From: Acidovorax soli
GTDB lineage: Bacteria > Pseudomonadota > Gammaproteobacteria > Burkholderiales > Burkholderiaceae_C
NCBI RefSeq assembly: GCF_014207955.1
Contig: NZ_JACHLK010000002.1
Location: 62,001-126,000 of the forward strand
Length of the DNA: 64,000 nt
Direction of reading: 5' to 3'
The notes under the pieces were generated by a model. It saw only the letters and a list, made by a program, of their open reading frames with translations. It was not told the origin of the DNA and ran no database searches. This document shows positions 45,016 through 54,081 of this stretch, piece after piece. Within the stretch, counting starts at the first letter, position 1. Every line of letters starts with the position of its first letter. A program made the position numbers and the translations under genes.

Positions 45016-46509
45016 ATGAACTTTGATCTGAAGACCCTTGAGTTGCCGGCAGCTGCCACCGAGAAATGCGACCTGCTGGTCGTGTTGGTTCCGGAGGGCT
45101 TCAAGCCCGGGCGCGATGCCCTGTCCACGCTGGCGGCCCTGGCGCTCAAGCAGGGGGATTTTTCTGCCAAGCCCGGCAAGAGCCTGCCGCTGTACCAGGT
45201 GCCCGCCGTGGCCGCGCGCCGCGTGCTGCTGCTGGGCGTGGGCGATGGCTCGGCCCGCTCCGTGCGCCAGGCCCTGGGCGCCACCGGTGCGGCGCTCAAG
45301 GCGCCCCAGACCAAGCGCGTGGTGCTGTGCTTTGCTGGCAGCGCCCAGGCCGATGCGGTGTGCGCCGCGGTGCAGGCCGTGGCCGATGCGAGCTATGTCT
45401 ACACCACCACCAAGCCCAAGGCCGAGGCACGCAGCCTGGCCCGCGTGGTCGTGGGCGTGCCCGACCCGTCCGAGGTGCGCGTGGCCTTCTACCAGGGCGT
45501 GGCCCTGGTCGAGGGCGTGGAGTTCGCCCGCGAATGGGGCAACCGCCCGGCCAACCATGCCACGCCCACCATGCTGGCCAATGCCGCCAAGACCCTGGCC
45601 AAGCAGCCGCGCATCCAGTGCAAGGTGATGGGCCCGTCCGAGGTCGAGCGCCTGGGCATGGGCTCCTTCATGGCGGTGGCCAAGGGCTCGGAAGAGCCGT
45701 TGCGCTTCATCGAGCTGCGCTACAGCGGCGGCGCCAAGGACCAGGCCCCCGTGGTGCTGGTGGGCAAGGGCATCACCTTCGATACGGGCGGCATCTCAAT
45801 CAAGCCAGCGGCCGAGATGGACGAGATGAAGTTCGACATGTGCGGTGCCGCCAGCGTGCTGGGCGTGTTCCGCGCGCTGGCCGAGCTGCAGCCTGCGATC
45901 AACGTGGTGGGCCTGATCCCCGCCTGCGAGAACATGCCCGATGGCCGCTCGGTCAAGCCGGGCGATGTGGTCACGAGCATGAGCGGCCAGACCATCGAGG
46001 TGCTCAACACCGATGCCGAGGGCCGGCTGATCCTGTGCGACGCGCTGACCTATGCCGCGCGCTTCAAGCCCGCGGCGGTGGTGGACATCGCCACGCTCAC
46101 GGGCGCCTGCGTGATCGCGCTGGGCGGCGTGCGCAGCGGCCTGTTCTCCAACAACGACAGCCTGGCGCAGGCGCTGCAGGCGGCAGGCGAGTCGGCGCAG
46201 GACCCGTGCTGGCGCATGCCCCTGGATGACGACTATGCCGACGGCCTCAAGAGCAACTTTGCCGACATGGGCAATGTGGCCGGCCGTGCCGGTGGCGCCA
46301 TCACGGCGGCCAAGTTTTTGCAGAAGTTCGTGGGCGACATGCCCTGGGCGCACCTGGACATCGCCGGTACTGCCTGGAAGGGCGGGGCAGCCAAGGGCTC
46401 CACGGGCCGCCCTGTGGGCCTGCTGGTGCAGTACCTGCTGGACCGGGAGAGCGATGCCGCGTCGGCTGCCAAGCCCACCGCCAAGCGCGCCCGCGCCAAG
46501 GCCGCCTGA
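45016..46509 (+). CDS. pepA: Leucyl aminopeptidase (M17)
   Basis: A 497-residue cytosolic exopeptidase. Metal site residues are in GKGITFDTGGISIKP and KFDMCGAASVLG, and the signature NTDAEGRLILCDAL near residue 338 is unmistakable. It removes N-terminal leucine and other residues; in E. coli PepA also binds DNA at cer. The lptF-pepA-holC arrangement is common among proteobacteria. A Lys/Ala-rich tail of about ten residues ends the chain. Confidence 0.97.
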   Translation: MNFDLKTLELPAAATEKCDLLVVLVPEGFKPGRDALSTLAALALKQGDFSAKPGKSLPLYQVPAVAARRVLLLGVGDGSARSVRQALGATGAALKAPQTKRVVLCFAGSAQADAVCAAVQAVADASYVYTTTKPKAEARSLARVVVGVPDPSEVRVAFYQGVALVEGVEFAREWGNRPANHATPTMLANAAKTLAKQPRIQCKVMGPSEVERLGMGSFMAVAKGSEEPLRFIELRYSGGAKDQAPVVLVGKGITFDTGGISIKPAAEMDEMKFDMCGAASVLGVFRALAELQPAINVVGLIPACENMPDGRSVKPGDVVTSMSGQTIEVLNTDAEGRLILCDALTYAARFKPAAVVDIATLTGACVIALGGVRSGLFSNNDSLAQALQAAGESAQDPCWRMPLDDDYADGLKSNFADMGNVAGRAGGAITAAKFLQKFVGDMPWAHLDIAGTAWKGGAAKGSTGRPVGLLVQYLLDRESDAASAAKPTAKRARAKAA

Positions 46510-46515
46510 GGCACG

Positions 46516-46950
46516 ATGACCGAGGTCGCCTTCCATTTCAACGCACCGGACAAGGTGGCCTATGCCTGCCGGTTCGCACGCAAGGTGCTTCGCAGCGATG
46601 CCCGCCTGGTGATCACCGGCCCGGCCCCCGTGCTCGCGGCGCTGGACCGGCAGTTGTGGAGCATGGCGCCGCAGGACTTCGTCGCGCACTGTACCGATGC
46701 GGCCGACGAGGACCTGCGCCTGGCCTCGCCGGTGCTGCTCACCTCCGATGTGCAGGGCGCACCGCACCACGAGGTGCTGCTCAACCTGGGGGCCGATGTG
46801 CCCGAGGGCTTTGGCCGTTTCGAAAAGCTGATCGAAGTGGTCAGCGCCCACGACGAGGAAGACCGGGGACAGGCGCGCAACCGCTGGCGCCACTATGCCT
46901 CGCGCGGCTATGCCATCGTGCGCCACGATCTGGTGCTGAAGGGCGCTTGA
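46516..46950 (+). CDS. holC: DNA polymerase III subunit chi
   Basis: A 144-residue HolC. It links the clamp-loader to SSB in the replisome. Family marks are VAFHFNAPDKVAYACRFARK, LWSMAPQDFVAHC, SPVLLTSD and LLNLGADVPEGFGRFEKLIE. Its stop overlaps the start of the next gene by one base, so both are co-translated. It lies six bases after pepA, the standard position. Confidence 0.95.
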   Translation: MTEVAFHFNAPDKVAYACRFARKVLRSDARLVITGPAPVLAALDRQLWSMAPQDFVAHCTDAADEDLRLASPVLLTSDVQGAPHHEVLLNLGADVPEGFGRFEKLIEVVSAHDEEDRGQARNRWRHYASRGYAIVRHDLVLKGA

Positions 46951-47690
46951 TGGCCACCACGCCGCCCCGCACGCCGCCCCGTTTTGTACCCACGCTCACT
47001 GAAGTGGTGCAGGCCCCGCCGGGCGCTGTGCCCGTGCCGCTGGCGGCCAGGCCGCCGGCGGGGGCGCCTTCTGCTGCCCCTGTGCGCCCGCAGCCTGCCG
47101 TAGCTGCTCCCGTGGCCCCGGCGGCGAGCCGCAGCGCTGCGCCGCAAACTCCCCCCGCCGTGGCCCCTGCACGGCCGCCCGCCAGCACGCCCGCGGCCTC
47201 TTCGCCCGTGGCGCAAGCAGCGGGTCGGGCGCTGGAGGCGCTGGCCTTGCGCCGTGCGCAGATCGCGGCGGCGGCCTCGCCCTCGGCATCCTCTGCCCCC
47301 CCCGTTGCCGCCCCGGTCGGCGTGCCTGCAGAGCCTGCGGCATCCCTGCCTTCTTCCAGGCCGTCGGCTGCGGCCTCCCAGCCCGTGGCTGCAGCGCCGC
47401 TTGCTGCGCCCGCCACGGCGGCCCCTTCGGTGTCGAATGTGGGGCAGCGGCCCGCTGCGCGTGCACTGCCTGAGGGCATGGAGGAGTACATGGTGCACCG
47501 TGTCATGCAGCGTGTGGACGGGGTCCTGGAGCAGCGCCTGCGCGATGCCATCGCCACCGTGGTGCAGGAGCAGACGCGTTCGGTGCTGCCGCGCCTGCGC
47601 GAGGAGATCGAATCCGTGGTCCGCCACGCGGTGTACGAGGCCGTGGCCGATGAGCTCGCGGGCAGCCATGCCGCGCCGACAAAGGGATGA
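46950..47690 (+). CDS. Pro/Ala-rich protein with C-terminal amphipathic helix
   Basis: A 246-residue protein. Residues about 1-170 are disordered, made of Pro, Ala, Ser and Val. The last 75 residues are a predicted helix: MEEYMVHRVMQRVDGVLEQR then LRDAIATVVQEQTRSVLPRL and more. It has no signal peptide. It starts within the holC stop, and related holC-linked proteins in Burkholderiales are uncharacterised (DUF2486-like is a possibility). It may tether something to the replisome, which is only an idea. Confidence 0.7.
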   Translation: MATTPPRTPPRFVPTLTEVVQAPPGAVPVPLAARPPAGAPSAAPVRPQPAVAAPVAPAASRSAAPQTPPAVAPARPPASTPAASSPVAQAAGRALEALALRRAQIAAAASPSASSAPPVAAPVGVPAEPAASLPSSRPSAAASQPVAAAPLAAPATAAPSVSNVGQRPAARALPEGMEEYMVHRVMQRVDGVLEQRLRDAIATVVQEQTRSVLPRLREEIESVVRHAVYEAVADELAGSHAAPTKG

Positions 47691-47821
47691 CAGGGTATTC
47701 CCCTGTGGTTTCTCTCACATTTACTCGTGTTCCCTAGTGATCTGGCCCGTAAATTGCGATATGTTCGCCTGCGTTGAGACACAAGAACATTTCTCAGCGT
47801 TTATCTTTACTGGAGATTGAT

Positions 47822-48952
47822 ATGCAATTGAAGTTGAAACTGACCGTGGTTGCTGCTATCGCAGCTGCTGCTGGTGTGGCCTCTGCACAAGAGCAGGTGG
47901 TCAAGATCGGCCACGTGGCTCCGGTTTCCGGCGCCCAAGCCCACTACGGCAAGGACAACGAAAATGGCGCACGCATGGCCATTGAAGAGCTGAACGCACA
48001 AGGTGTGACGATCGGCGGCAAGAAGATCAAGTTCGAGCTGCAGGCAGAAGACGACGCTGCGGATCCGAAGCAAGGCACGGCTGCTGCACAGAAGCTGTGC
48101 GACGCCAAGGTTGCTGGCGTTGTCGGTCACCTCAACTCCGGTACCACCATCCCCGCTTCCAAGGTCTACAACGACTGCGGCATCCCCCACGTGACCGGCG
48201 CGGCCACGAACCCCAACCTGACCAAGCCAGGCTACAAGACCACGTTCCGTATCATCGCCAACGACAACGCCCTGGGCGCTGGCCTGGCTGCCTACGCTGT
48301 GGACACCCTGAAGCTCAAGTCGGTCGCCATCATCGACGACCGTACCGCTTACGGCCAAGGCGTTGCCGACGTGTTCAAGAAGACCGCTGCCGCCAAGGGC
48401 ATGAAGGTGGTGGACGAGCAGTTCACGACCGACAAGGCCACGGACTTCATGGCCATTCTGACCGCCATCAAGGCCAAGAACCCTGACGCCATCTTCTACG
48501 GCGGCATGGACCCCCAAGGCGGCCCGATGCTGCGCCAGATGGAACAGCTGGGCATGGGCAACGTGAAGTACTTCGGTGGTGACGGCATCTGCACGGCCGA
48601 AATCGCCAAGCTGGCTGCAGGCGCCAAGACCCTGGCCAACGTGATCTGCGCCGAAGGCGGTGCATCGCTGGCCAAGATGCCTGGCGGCACGGCCTGGAAG
48701 GCCAAGTACGACGCCAAGTACCCCAACCAGTTCCAGGTGTACAGCCCCTACACCTACGACGCCACGTTCCTGATCGTGGACGCCATGAAGCGTGCCAACT
48801 CGGTCGACCCCAAGGTCTACACCCCCGAGCTGCTCAAGGCCAACTTCAAGGGCGTGACCTCCACGATCGCCTTCGAACCCAATGGCGAAATGAAGAACCC
48901 TGCCATCACCCTGTACAACTACAAGGATGGCAAGAAGACCCCTCTGAACTAA
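47822..48952 (+). CDS. Branched-chain amino-acid ABC transporter substrate-binding protein
   Basis: A 376-residue periplasmic protein of the LivJ/LivK type. Signal peptide LKLTVVAAIAAAAGVASA; body begins VVKIGHVAPVSGAQAHYGK, with TTIPASKVYNDCGIPHVT and FYGGMDPQGGPMLRQMEQLG. The start codon follows GGAGATTG. Its codons look more biased than its neighbours', as for a strongly expressed gene. It has no liv permease or ATPase genes next to it, so it is an orphan binding protein here. Confidence 0.93.
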   Translation: MQLKLKLTVVAAIAAAAGVASAQEQVVKIGHVAPVSGAQAHYGKDNENGARMAIEELNAQGVTIGGKKIKFELQAEDDAADPKQGTAAAQKLCDAKVAGVVGHLNSGTTIPASKVYNDCGIPHVTGAATNPNLTKPGYKTTFRIIANDNALGAGLAAYAVDTLKLKSVAIIDDRTAYGQGVADVFKKTAAAKGMKVVDEQFTTDKATDFMAILTAIKAKNPDAIFYGGMDPQGGPMLRQMEQLGMGNVKYFGGDGICTAEIAKLAAGAKTLANVICAEGGASLAKMPGGTAWKAKYDAKYPNQFQVYSPYTYDATFLIVDAMKRANSVDPKVYTPELLKANFKGVTSTIAFEPNGEMKNPAITLYNYKDGKKTPLN

Positions 48953-49004
48953 ATTCAGGGTCTGTCTCTGGGGCATCGCTTTCGGGTGGTGTTCCAGGAA
49001 CAAG

Positions 49005-49030
49005 AAAGGCTTCCCTCGGGAAGCCTTTTT
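49005..49030 (+). terminator. Rho-independent terminator after the Liv-type binding-protein gene
   Basis: Arms AAAGGCTTCC/GGAAGCCTTT around a CTCG loop, with a T-run immediately after. It lies 53 bases beyond the stop at 48952 and ahead of the convergent dehydrogenase stop at 49059. Confidence 0.9.
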
Positions 49031-49058
49031 CGTTGGTGCAGCGCAAGCCAGTGTCGAA

Positions 49059-50066
49059 CTATCGGCGCACCTGCAGCGAACCCGGGTTCACGATATTGGT
49101 GGGCGTGCCCTTGATGAAGTTCACCACGTTGTCGAAGGCTGCACCAAAGTAGAGCTCGTAGCTGTCCTGCTCCACATAGCCGATGTGCGGCGTGCAGATG
49201 CAGTTTTCCAGGCGCAGGAGGGCGTGGCCCTGCAGGATGGGCTCGCTCTCGAAAACGTCCACGGCGGCCATGCCGGGGCGGCCACGGTTCAGTGCCGCGA
49301 TCAGGGCATCGGGCTCCACCAGTTCGGCGCGCGAGGTGTTCACGAACAGCGAGGTGGGCTTCATACACGAGAGGTCTTCGAGCGAGATGATGCCGCGCGT
49401 CTCGTCGTTCAGGCGCAGATGCACCGAGATCACGTCGCACTGCGAGAAGAACTCCTCGCGCGTGCTGGCGGCCTGGTAGCCGTCGGTGAGGGCCTGTGCG
49501 CGCGAGGCTTCGCGGCCCCAGACGCGCACGTTCATGCCGAAGGCCTTGCCATAGCCGGCGACGAGCTGGCCGATGCGGCCATAGCCCCAGATGCCCAGCG
49601 TCTTGCCACGCAGCACCGAGCCCAGCCCGAAATTGGAGGGCATGGACGCGGCCTTGAGCCCGGACTGCTGCCAGGCCCCGTGCTTGAGGTTGGAGATGTA
49701 CTGCGGCAGCCGCCGCGTGGCTGCCATCACCAGCGCCCAGGTCAGCTCGGCCGGGGCCACCGGCGAGCCCACGCCCTCGGCCACGGCGATGCCGCGCTCG
49801 GTGCAGGCGGCCACATCCACGTGGTTGCCCACTTTGCCGGTCTGGGCGATGAGCTTGAGGCGGGGGAGCTTCTCGACGAGTTGGCGCGTGATCTGGGTGC
49901 GCTCGCGCACCAGCACGATGATGTCGGCATCCTTGAGCCGCACCGACAGCTGTCCCAGGCCCTTGACGGTGTTGGTATAGACCTTGGCGGTGTAGGCGTC
50001 GAGCCGGCTGGCGCAATGGAGCTTGCGCACTGCATCCTGGTAGTCGTCGAGGATCACGATGTTCAT
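49059..50066 (-). CDS. D-2-hydroxyacid dehydrogenase family protein
   Basis: A 335-residue NAD-dependent dehydrogenase of the 2-hydroxyacid group, near phosphoglycerate dehydrogenase without the ACT domain. Coenzyme loop GIWGYGRIGQLVAGYG is near residue 153; catalytic residues are Arg in NTSRAELV, Glu in DVFESEP and His in CTPHIGY. The substrate is not certain; glyoxylate, 3-phosphoglycerate or hydroxypyruvate are possible. Neighbouring genes do not help. Confidence 0.9.
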   Translation of the reverse strand: MNIVILDDYQDAVRKLHCASRLDAYTAKVYTNTVKGLGQLSVRLKDADIIVLVRERTQITRQLVEKLPRLKLIAQTGKVGNHVDVAACTERGIAVAEGVGSPVAPAELTWALVMAATRRLPQYISNLKHGAWQQSGLKAASMPSNFGLGSVLRGKTLGIWGYGRIGQLVAGYGKAFGMNVRVWGREASRAQALTDGYQAASTREEFFSQCDVISVHLRLNDETRGIISLEDLSCMKPTSLFVNTSRAELVEPDALIAALNRGRPGMAAVDVFESEPILQGHALLRLENCICTPHIGYVEQDSYELYFGAAFDNVVNFIKGTPTNIVNPGSLQVRR

Positions 50067-50282
50067 CCCGACATTGTGCCTTGGCGCGCCGCAGTCTTTG
50101 CGTCCCAAGCCCCGTCGGGCGTGCTGCATTTGCAACGCTGCGTGAATGCCCGGGCCCTGGCGCCGCAGAACGGGGCCAAAAGGGCTTGGCGCAGCCTTCG
50201 TGGCCAGCCCCAGGCGAGCGGGGTCGGGGCCTCGGAGGGGCGGTGTTGCACGCGCTGCGGGGCGCGCGCGGTGGTGGTGCAC

Positions 50283-50693
50283 TCAGTGCTGCAGCAGTGC
50301 CTCGCGCGCGGCCATGCGGTCGAGCTCTGCGCAGACATCGGCCATGCGGCCCGAGATCACGAGGCGGCCGGCATCGGCGCCCGAGGCCGCCGTGCGCAGC
50401 ACGCGCACCACATGGCGTGCCTGGGTGTGGCCATGCGGAGCGTCGGTGCCTGGGGTGGTGCCGTGCTGCAGGCCGCGCGCTCCAGCGGCGGCTTGCATGG
50501 CATCGTCGCGCGGCATGCGGGCTGCGGCGGGGCATGTGGGTGCCGTGTAGGCGGGCACTGGTGCCTTGCAGGTGCGTGCTGGCCGCGCCGTGGCGCTGTG
50601 CTCGTAGCCGCCACGCATGGCGGGCTGCAGCCAGCGTGCCAGTGCGTGCAGTGGGTGGGAGAAGGCCGAGAAGGTCAGGGAGGCAATTCGCAT
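50283..50693 (-). CDS. Uncharacterised small protein downstream of lexA
   Basis: A 136-residue protein of unknown family. GGAG precedes the ATG by seven bases. The N-terminus (MRIASLTFSAFSHPLHALARW) is weakly hydrophobic, the middle is Ala/Pro/Gly/His-rich, and the C-terminus forms a helix ending MADVCAELDRMAAREALL. It starts 138 bases after lexA on the same strand, so it may share the SOS promoter; being a damage-response gene is inferred from position only. It has low-complexity composition and could be rapidly evolving. Confidence 0.55.
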   Translation of the reverse strand: MRIASLTFSAFSHPLHALARWLQPAMRGGYEHSATARPARTCKAPVPAYTAPTCPAAARMPRDDAMQAAAGARGLQHGTTPGTDAPHGHTQARHVVRVLRTAASGADAGRLVISGRMADVCAELDRMAAREALLQH

Positions 50694-50830
50694 GTGAAGA
50701 CTCCGAAGGTCGGTGGTGAACACAGGCAGGATTGCGAGGACAAGTGCGCGGCCCAGGGCTGGCCAGCGGCGGCGCCGACAACCGGCACCCCGCCTGCCAA
50801 ACGCCCGCCACCTGGGCGGCGCAACGGTGG

Positions 50831-51505
50831 CTACATGAGCATGGTGTTGCGGATCAGGCCGACCGCCAGGCCTTCGATCTCGAAGGTTTCCCCGGGCTGC
50901 ACGGTGATCACGGGGTAGTCGGGGTTCTCGGGCAGCAGTTCGATGCCGGTGGCCGTGCGGCGCAGGCGCTTGACGGTGACGTCGTCGCCCAGGCGGGCCA
51001 CGATGATCTGGCCATTGCGTGCCTCGCGCGTGGACTGCACGGCCAGCAGGTCGCCGTCCATGATGCCGGCATCGCGCATGGACATGCCGCGCACCTTGAG
51101 CAGGTAATCGGGCTTGTGCTGGAACAGGTTGTTTTCCAGGCTGTAGGTCTGATCGACATGCTCCTGCGCGAGAATGGGCGAACCCGCGGCGACCCGGCCG
51201 ATCAAGGGCAGCACCAGCTGCGACAGGCCGGGAATGGGCAGGCTGAACTGGGTGCCGCGCGCTGCATTGATGGAGCGCACGGTGTCGCCACGCAGGCGGA
51301 TGCCGCGCGAGGTGCCGCTGACCAGCTCGATCACCCCTTTGCGGGCCAGGGCCTGCAGGTGCTCTTCTGCCGCATTGGCGGATTTGAAGCCCAGTTCGCT
51401 CGCGATTTCGGCGCGGGTGGGTGGGGCGCCGGTGCGTGCAATGGCGGTCTGGATCAGGTCCAGAATCTGTTGCTGGCGGGCCGTGAGCTTGGGGTTGTCG
51501 AGCAT
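50831..51505 (-). CDS. lexA: SOS repressor LexA
   Basis: A 224-residue repressor-protease. The winged helix DNA-binding domain covers residues 1-70 ([22 protein letters not shown]). Self-cleavage occurs between Ala107 and Gly108 in VAAGSPI; the catalytic dyad is Ser142 in GMSM and Lys179 in VTVKRL. RecA filaments trigger cleavage and open SOS genes. Two LexA boxes lie 38 and 57 bases upstream, shared with the divergent asparaginase gene, so lexA represses itself. Confidence 0.98.
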   Translation of the reverse strand: MLDNPKLTARQQQILDLIQTAIARTGAPPTRAEIASELGFKSANAAEEHLQALARKGVIELVSGTSRGIRLRGDTVRSINAARGTQFSLPIPGLSQLVLPLIGRVAAGSPILAQEHVDQTYSLENNLFQHKPDYLLKVRGMSMRDAGIMDGDLLAVQSTREARNGQIIVARLGDDVTVKRLRRTATGIELLPENPDYPVITVQPGETFEIEGLAVGLIRNTMLM

Positions 51506-51542
51506 GGTGGTTTCCAGTGGGTGCCGGTACAGTGGCAAATGA

Positions 51543-51558
51543 CTGTTTTTTAATCCAG
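51543..51558. promoter_or_regulatory. LexA (SOS) box 1
   Basis: CTGTTTTTTAATCCAG. It has the CTGT-N8-CAG spacing of the proteobacterial SOS box with one deviation (CCAG for ACAG). It is the box closer to lexA. Confidence 0.75.
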
Positions 51559-51561
51559 TAA

Positions 51562-51577
51562 CTGTATTTTTCACCAG
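51562..51577. promoter_or_regulatory. LexA (SOS) box 2
   Basis: CTGTATTTTTCACCAG. It has the same spacing and the same CCAG deviation as box 1 and starts 19 bases after it, on the same DNA face. It ends 11 bases before the asparaginase start codon, so bound LexA should block that gene too. Confidence 0.75.
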
Positions 51578-51588
51578 TTTTTCGGAGT

Positions 51589-52542
51589 ATGCAAGTGAGC
51601 GCGCAAAAAATTGTGGTTCTGGGTACGGGCGGCACCATTGCCGGCACCGCTGCGCAGGCGGGGGACAACATCGGCTACACGGCCGCACAGGTGGGGGTGG
51701 GCGAGCTGCTGGCCGCGGTTCCGGGGCTGGAGGCCGTGGCCGGCGGGCCCTTTGTGGTCGAGCAGCTGGCCCAGATCGACAGCAAGGACATGGAGCACGG
51801 CGTGTGGCGTGCGCTGGCGCAGCGCTGCGCCGAATGCCTGGACGACCCGGCCGTGCGTGGCATTGTGATCACCCATGGCACTGACACCATCGAAGAGACG
51901 GCCTGGTTCCTGCACTCCGTGCTGGATGCCAGGAAGCCCGTGGTGCTGACCTGTGCCATGCGGCCGGCGACTGCGCTGGTGCCCGATGGCCCGCAGAACC
52001 TGCTCGATGCCGTGGCCGTGGCCGCCACGCAGGGCGCGCAGGGCGTGGTCGTCGTGGCGGCCGGCACCATCCATGGTGCCCAGCGCGTGCAGAAGGTGCA
52101 CCCCTACCGGGTCGACCCCTTCAGCTCCGGCGATGCCGGGCCGCTAGGCTGGGTGGAGGAGGGCGTGGCCCGGCTGGTGCAGGCCTGGCCGCAGTCCGCT
52201 GGTGCCAGGGGCGTGGGTGCCCTCGCGGCAGTGCCTGCCGATGCGCCCTGGCCCTGGGTGGAGCTGGTGGTCAGCCACGCGGGTGCCAGTGGCCGCGCCG
52301 TGGACGCGCTGGTGCGCGAGGGCGTGCGGGGCCTGGTGGTGGCCTGCACGGGCAATGGCACCATCCACCATGCCCTGGAGGCAGCGCTGCTGCGTGCCCA
52401 GGCCGTGGGGGTGCGTGTGGTGCGTTCCACGCGCTGCAGCGAAGGCCAGTTGCTGCCCACGGCCGGCGATGGCCTGGCTGCCATGCCCGGCCTGTCGCCT
52501 GCCAAGGCCCGCGTGAGCCTGGTGCTCGATCTGCTGGGCTGA
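51589..52542 (+). CDS. Asparaginase family protein, cytoplasmic
   Basis: A 317-residue asparaginase/glutaminase. The two catalytic threonine motifs are present: GTGGTIAG near residue 12 and [10 protein letters not shown] near residue 98. There is no signal peptide, so it acts in the cytoplasm on asparagine or an Asn-like amide. It starts 11 bases from SOS box 2. CGGAG precedes the ATG. Regulation by LexA is unexpected for this family and may be a by-product of a shared promoter. Confidence 0.9.
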   Translation: MQVSAQKIVVLGTGGTIAGTAAQAGDNIGYTAAQVGVGELLAAVPGLEAVAGGPFVVEQLAQIDSKDMEHGVWRALAQRCAECLDDPAVRGIVITHGTDTIEETAWFLHSVLDARKPVVLTCAMRPATALVPDGPQNLLDAVAVAATQGAQGVVVVAAGTIHGAQRVQKVHPYRVDPFSSGDAGPLGWVEEGVARLVQAWPQSAGARGVGALAAVPADAPWPWVELVVSHAGASGRAVDALVREGVRGLVVACTGNGTIHHALEAALLRAQAVGVRVVRSTRCSEGQLLPTAGDGLAAMPGLSPAKARVSLVLDLLG

Positions 52543-52564
52543 GCGCCGCGGAAGGCAGCCTGCC

Positions 52565-52984
52565 ATGTTCACCGCCCTGCGCTCCCATGTATGGGCCTAC
52601 CCGGCACTGGAGGTGGTGCACATCGTGGGCATTGCGCTGCTGCTGGGCAACCTGGTGCTGTTCGAGCTGCGGGTGTTTGGCTGGGGCGCTGCCATTGCGC
52701 CCCGCGATCTGGCGCGCCTGAGCCTCTCGCTGGCGCTGTGCGGCTTCGGTCTGGCGGCCTTGTCGGGCCTGGTGATGTTCGCCACCCAGCCGCAGGAATT
52801 GCTGGCCAACCGGGCCTTCACCCTGAAGATGCTGTTGTTGATGCTTGCCGCGTGCAACGCGGCGTGGTTTCATGGGCGGGGTTCGCTCGCGCGGCTCGAT
52901 GGCCTGGCGCGGGCGCAGATGCTGCTGTCCACCCTCATCTGGCTGGCTGTCGTGGCTTGTGGCCGCTGGATCGCGTACTTGTAG
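52565..52984 (+). CDS. Small membrane protein, DUF6644-like
   Basis: A 139-residue protein with four hydrophobic helices. HIVGIALLLGNLVLFELRVFG, with an early membrane histidine, and MLLLMLAACNAAWFHGRG are typical of the DUF6644-type proteins, often found beside DUF6152 genes. Histidines within helices could hold haem, but this is not shown. It starts 22 bases after the asparaginase gene and is followed by a repeat region and a DUF6152-like gene. Confidence 0.65.
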   Translation: MFTALRSHVWAYPALEVVHIVGIALLLGNLVLFELRVFGWGAAIAPRDLARLSLSLALCGFGLAALSGLVMFATQPQELLANRAFTLKMLLLMLAACNAAWFHGRGSLARLDGLARAQMLLSTLIWLAVVACGRWIAYL

Positions 52985-52985
52985 C

Positions 52986-53103
52986 CCCCTGAGTCGCTTC
53001 GCGCCACGGTGCAGCCGCCAGAGGCGGCAGCCCTTCGGCGCCGTCCAAGCCCGCGCAGGCGGGCTTGGAGCCGCGGCCCTCAGCCCCTCAGGGGGACGCC
53101 ACC
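52986..53103 (+). repeat. Intergenic GC-rich palindromic repeat (copy 3)
   Basis: A repeat beginning CCCCCTGAGTCGCTTCGCGC, sharing its start with copy 2, followed by hairpins GCCGCC-AGA-GGCGGC and TCCAAGCCCGC/GCGGGCTTGGA around GCAG (53047-53068). The segment 53043-53089 is repeated almost exactly at 53762-53808. It lies ahead of the DUF6152-like gene and contains no gene of its own. Confidence 0.8.
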
Positions 53104-53215
53104 CGTGGCCTGGCAAAGCCAGTTCCACGGTGGCGCTGGCTTGGGTCAGTGCCGGTTGCATAAGCCGAGGGCTGTGTGTGAGGCAGAGACCGCTTTTTTG
53201 CAAAGGAGAAGTTCC

Positions 53216-53695
53216 ATGTCCCTACGACGTCGTCAGTTGGTTCTCGCTGGCTTTGCCTTGCCTTTGGTGCCTCTTGCAGTCCATGCCCACCATGGCTGGA
53301 GCAGCTTCGATGCCGACCGGCCCATCTACCTGGAGGGCACGGTGCGCAAGGTGCGCTGGCAGAATCCGCATGCCGAGCTGGAGCTGGAACTGCCCGCCGC
53401 CCTGGCCTTGCCGCCCAATCTGGCGCAGCGGGCCGTGCCCGCGCAGACCGCTCCGGTCGATGGCAAGGCCTTGCTGGCGCGCGCCGTGCTGCCCACGCGC
53501 AAGGACCGGATGTGGGAGATCGAGCTGGCGCCGCTGACCCGCATGCAGGCCTGGCAGGTGGCCGAGATCAAGCCGGGCACGGCGCTTTCGGTGCTGGGCT
53601 TCACACTGCGCGAGGAAAAGGGCGACCCGGTGCTGCGCGCCGAGTACCTGTTCGTCGACGGCAAGGCCTACGGGCTGCGCTCCAGTCCGGCCTGA
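53216..53695 (+). CDS. Exported DUF6152-like protein
   Basis: A 159-residue protein with a Tat-like signal peptide (MSLRRRQLVLAGFALPLVP, ending AVHA). The mature start HHGWSSFDADRPIYLEGTV is the DUF6152 hallmark with its paired histidines, followed by RWQNPHAELELELP. The family is exported and uncharacterised; the paired histidines might hold metal. AAGGAGAA precedes the ATG. Repeat copies lie on both sides. Confidence 0.8.
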   Translation: MSLRRRQLVLAGFALPLVPLAVHAHHGWSSFDADRPIYLEGTVRKVRWQNPHAELELELPAALALPPNLAQRAVPAQTAPVDGKALLARAVLPTRKDRMWEIELAPLTRMQAWQVAEIKPGTALSVLGFTLREEKGDPVLRAEYLFVDGKAYGLRSSPA

Positions 53696-53701
53696 AATGA
53701 A

Positions 53702-53935
53702 ACACCCCCGCAGGCGCTTCGCGCCTCGGTGTGTCCGCCAGAGGCAGTCACTCTTCGGGCACGTCCAAGCCTGCGCAGGCAGGCTTGGAGCCGCGGCCCT
53801 CAGCCCCTCTCTCTCCTCGCTGCGCGAGTCGGGAGGGGGACGCTCCCGGTGCACGCAAGCGAAGCGCCGCCTGCGCGGCTTGGCGGCCCTTGTACGGGAG
53901 CACTGGCTCGGCCGCGCCAGTTGCATGCCATGCAG
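53702..53935 (+). repeat. Intergenic GC-rich palindromic repeat (copy 4)
   Basis: Covers most of the 386-base gap between the DUF6152-like and DUF3617-like genes. It starts with AGGCGC-TTC-GCGCCT, carries the 47-base block at 53762-53808 that matches 53043-53089 with two paired changes, and continues with CTCGCTGCGCGAG-type and GGGAGGGGGACGC motifs as in copies 1 and 2. The rest of the gap (53936-54081) holds no feature I can name. Confidence 0.75.
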
Positions 53936-54081
53936 GTGGCGCGCGGCACCGTGAAAAACTGAGACCTGACGCGGCGCGGATGTCGATTAGTGCACGTTTG
54001 GTTGCATTGCTTTTGGCCCTGCCGACGGTTCTGCGCGAGACCGCAACTATCATCCGGCGCATTACCTTGCAGGAGTTTCCC

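Noticed and set aside
48955..50811. 618-residue minus-strand open frame around the D-2-hydroxyacid dehydrogenase
   Set aside because: It is in a different frame from the dehydrogenase, with no domain and extreme Arg/Ala/Gly/Pro content.
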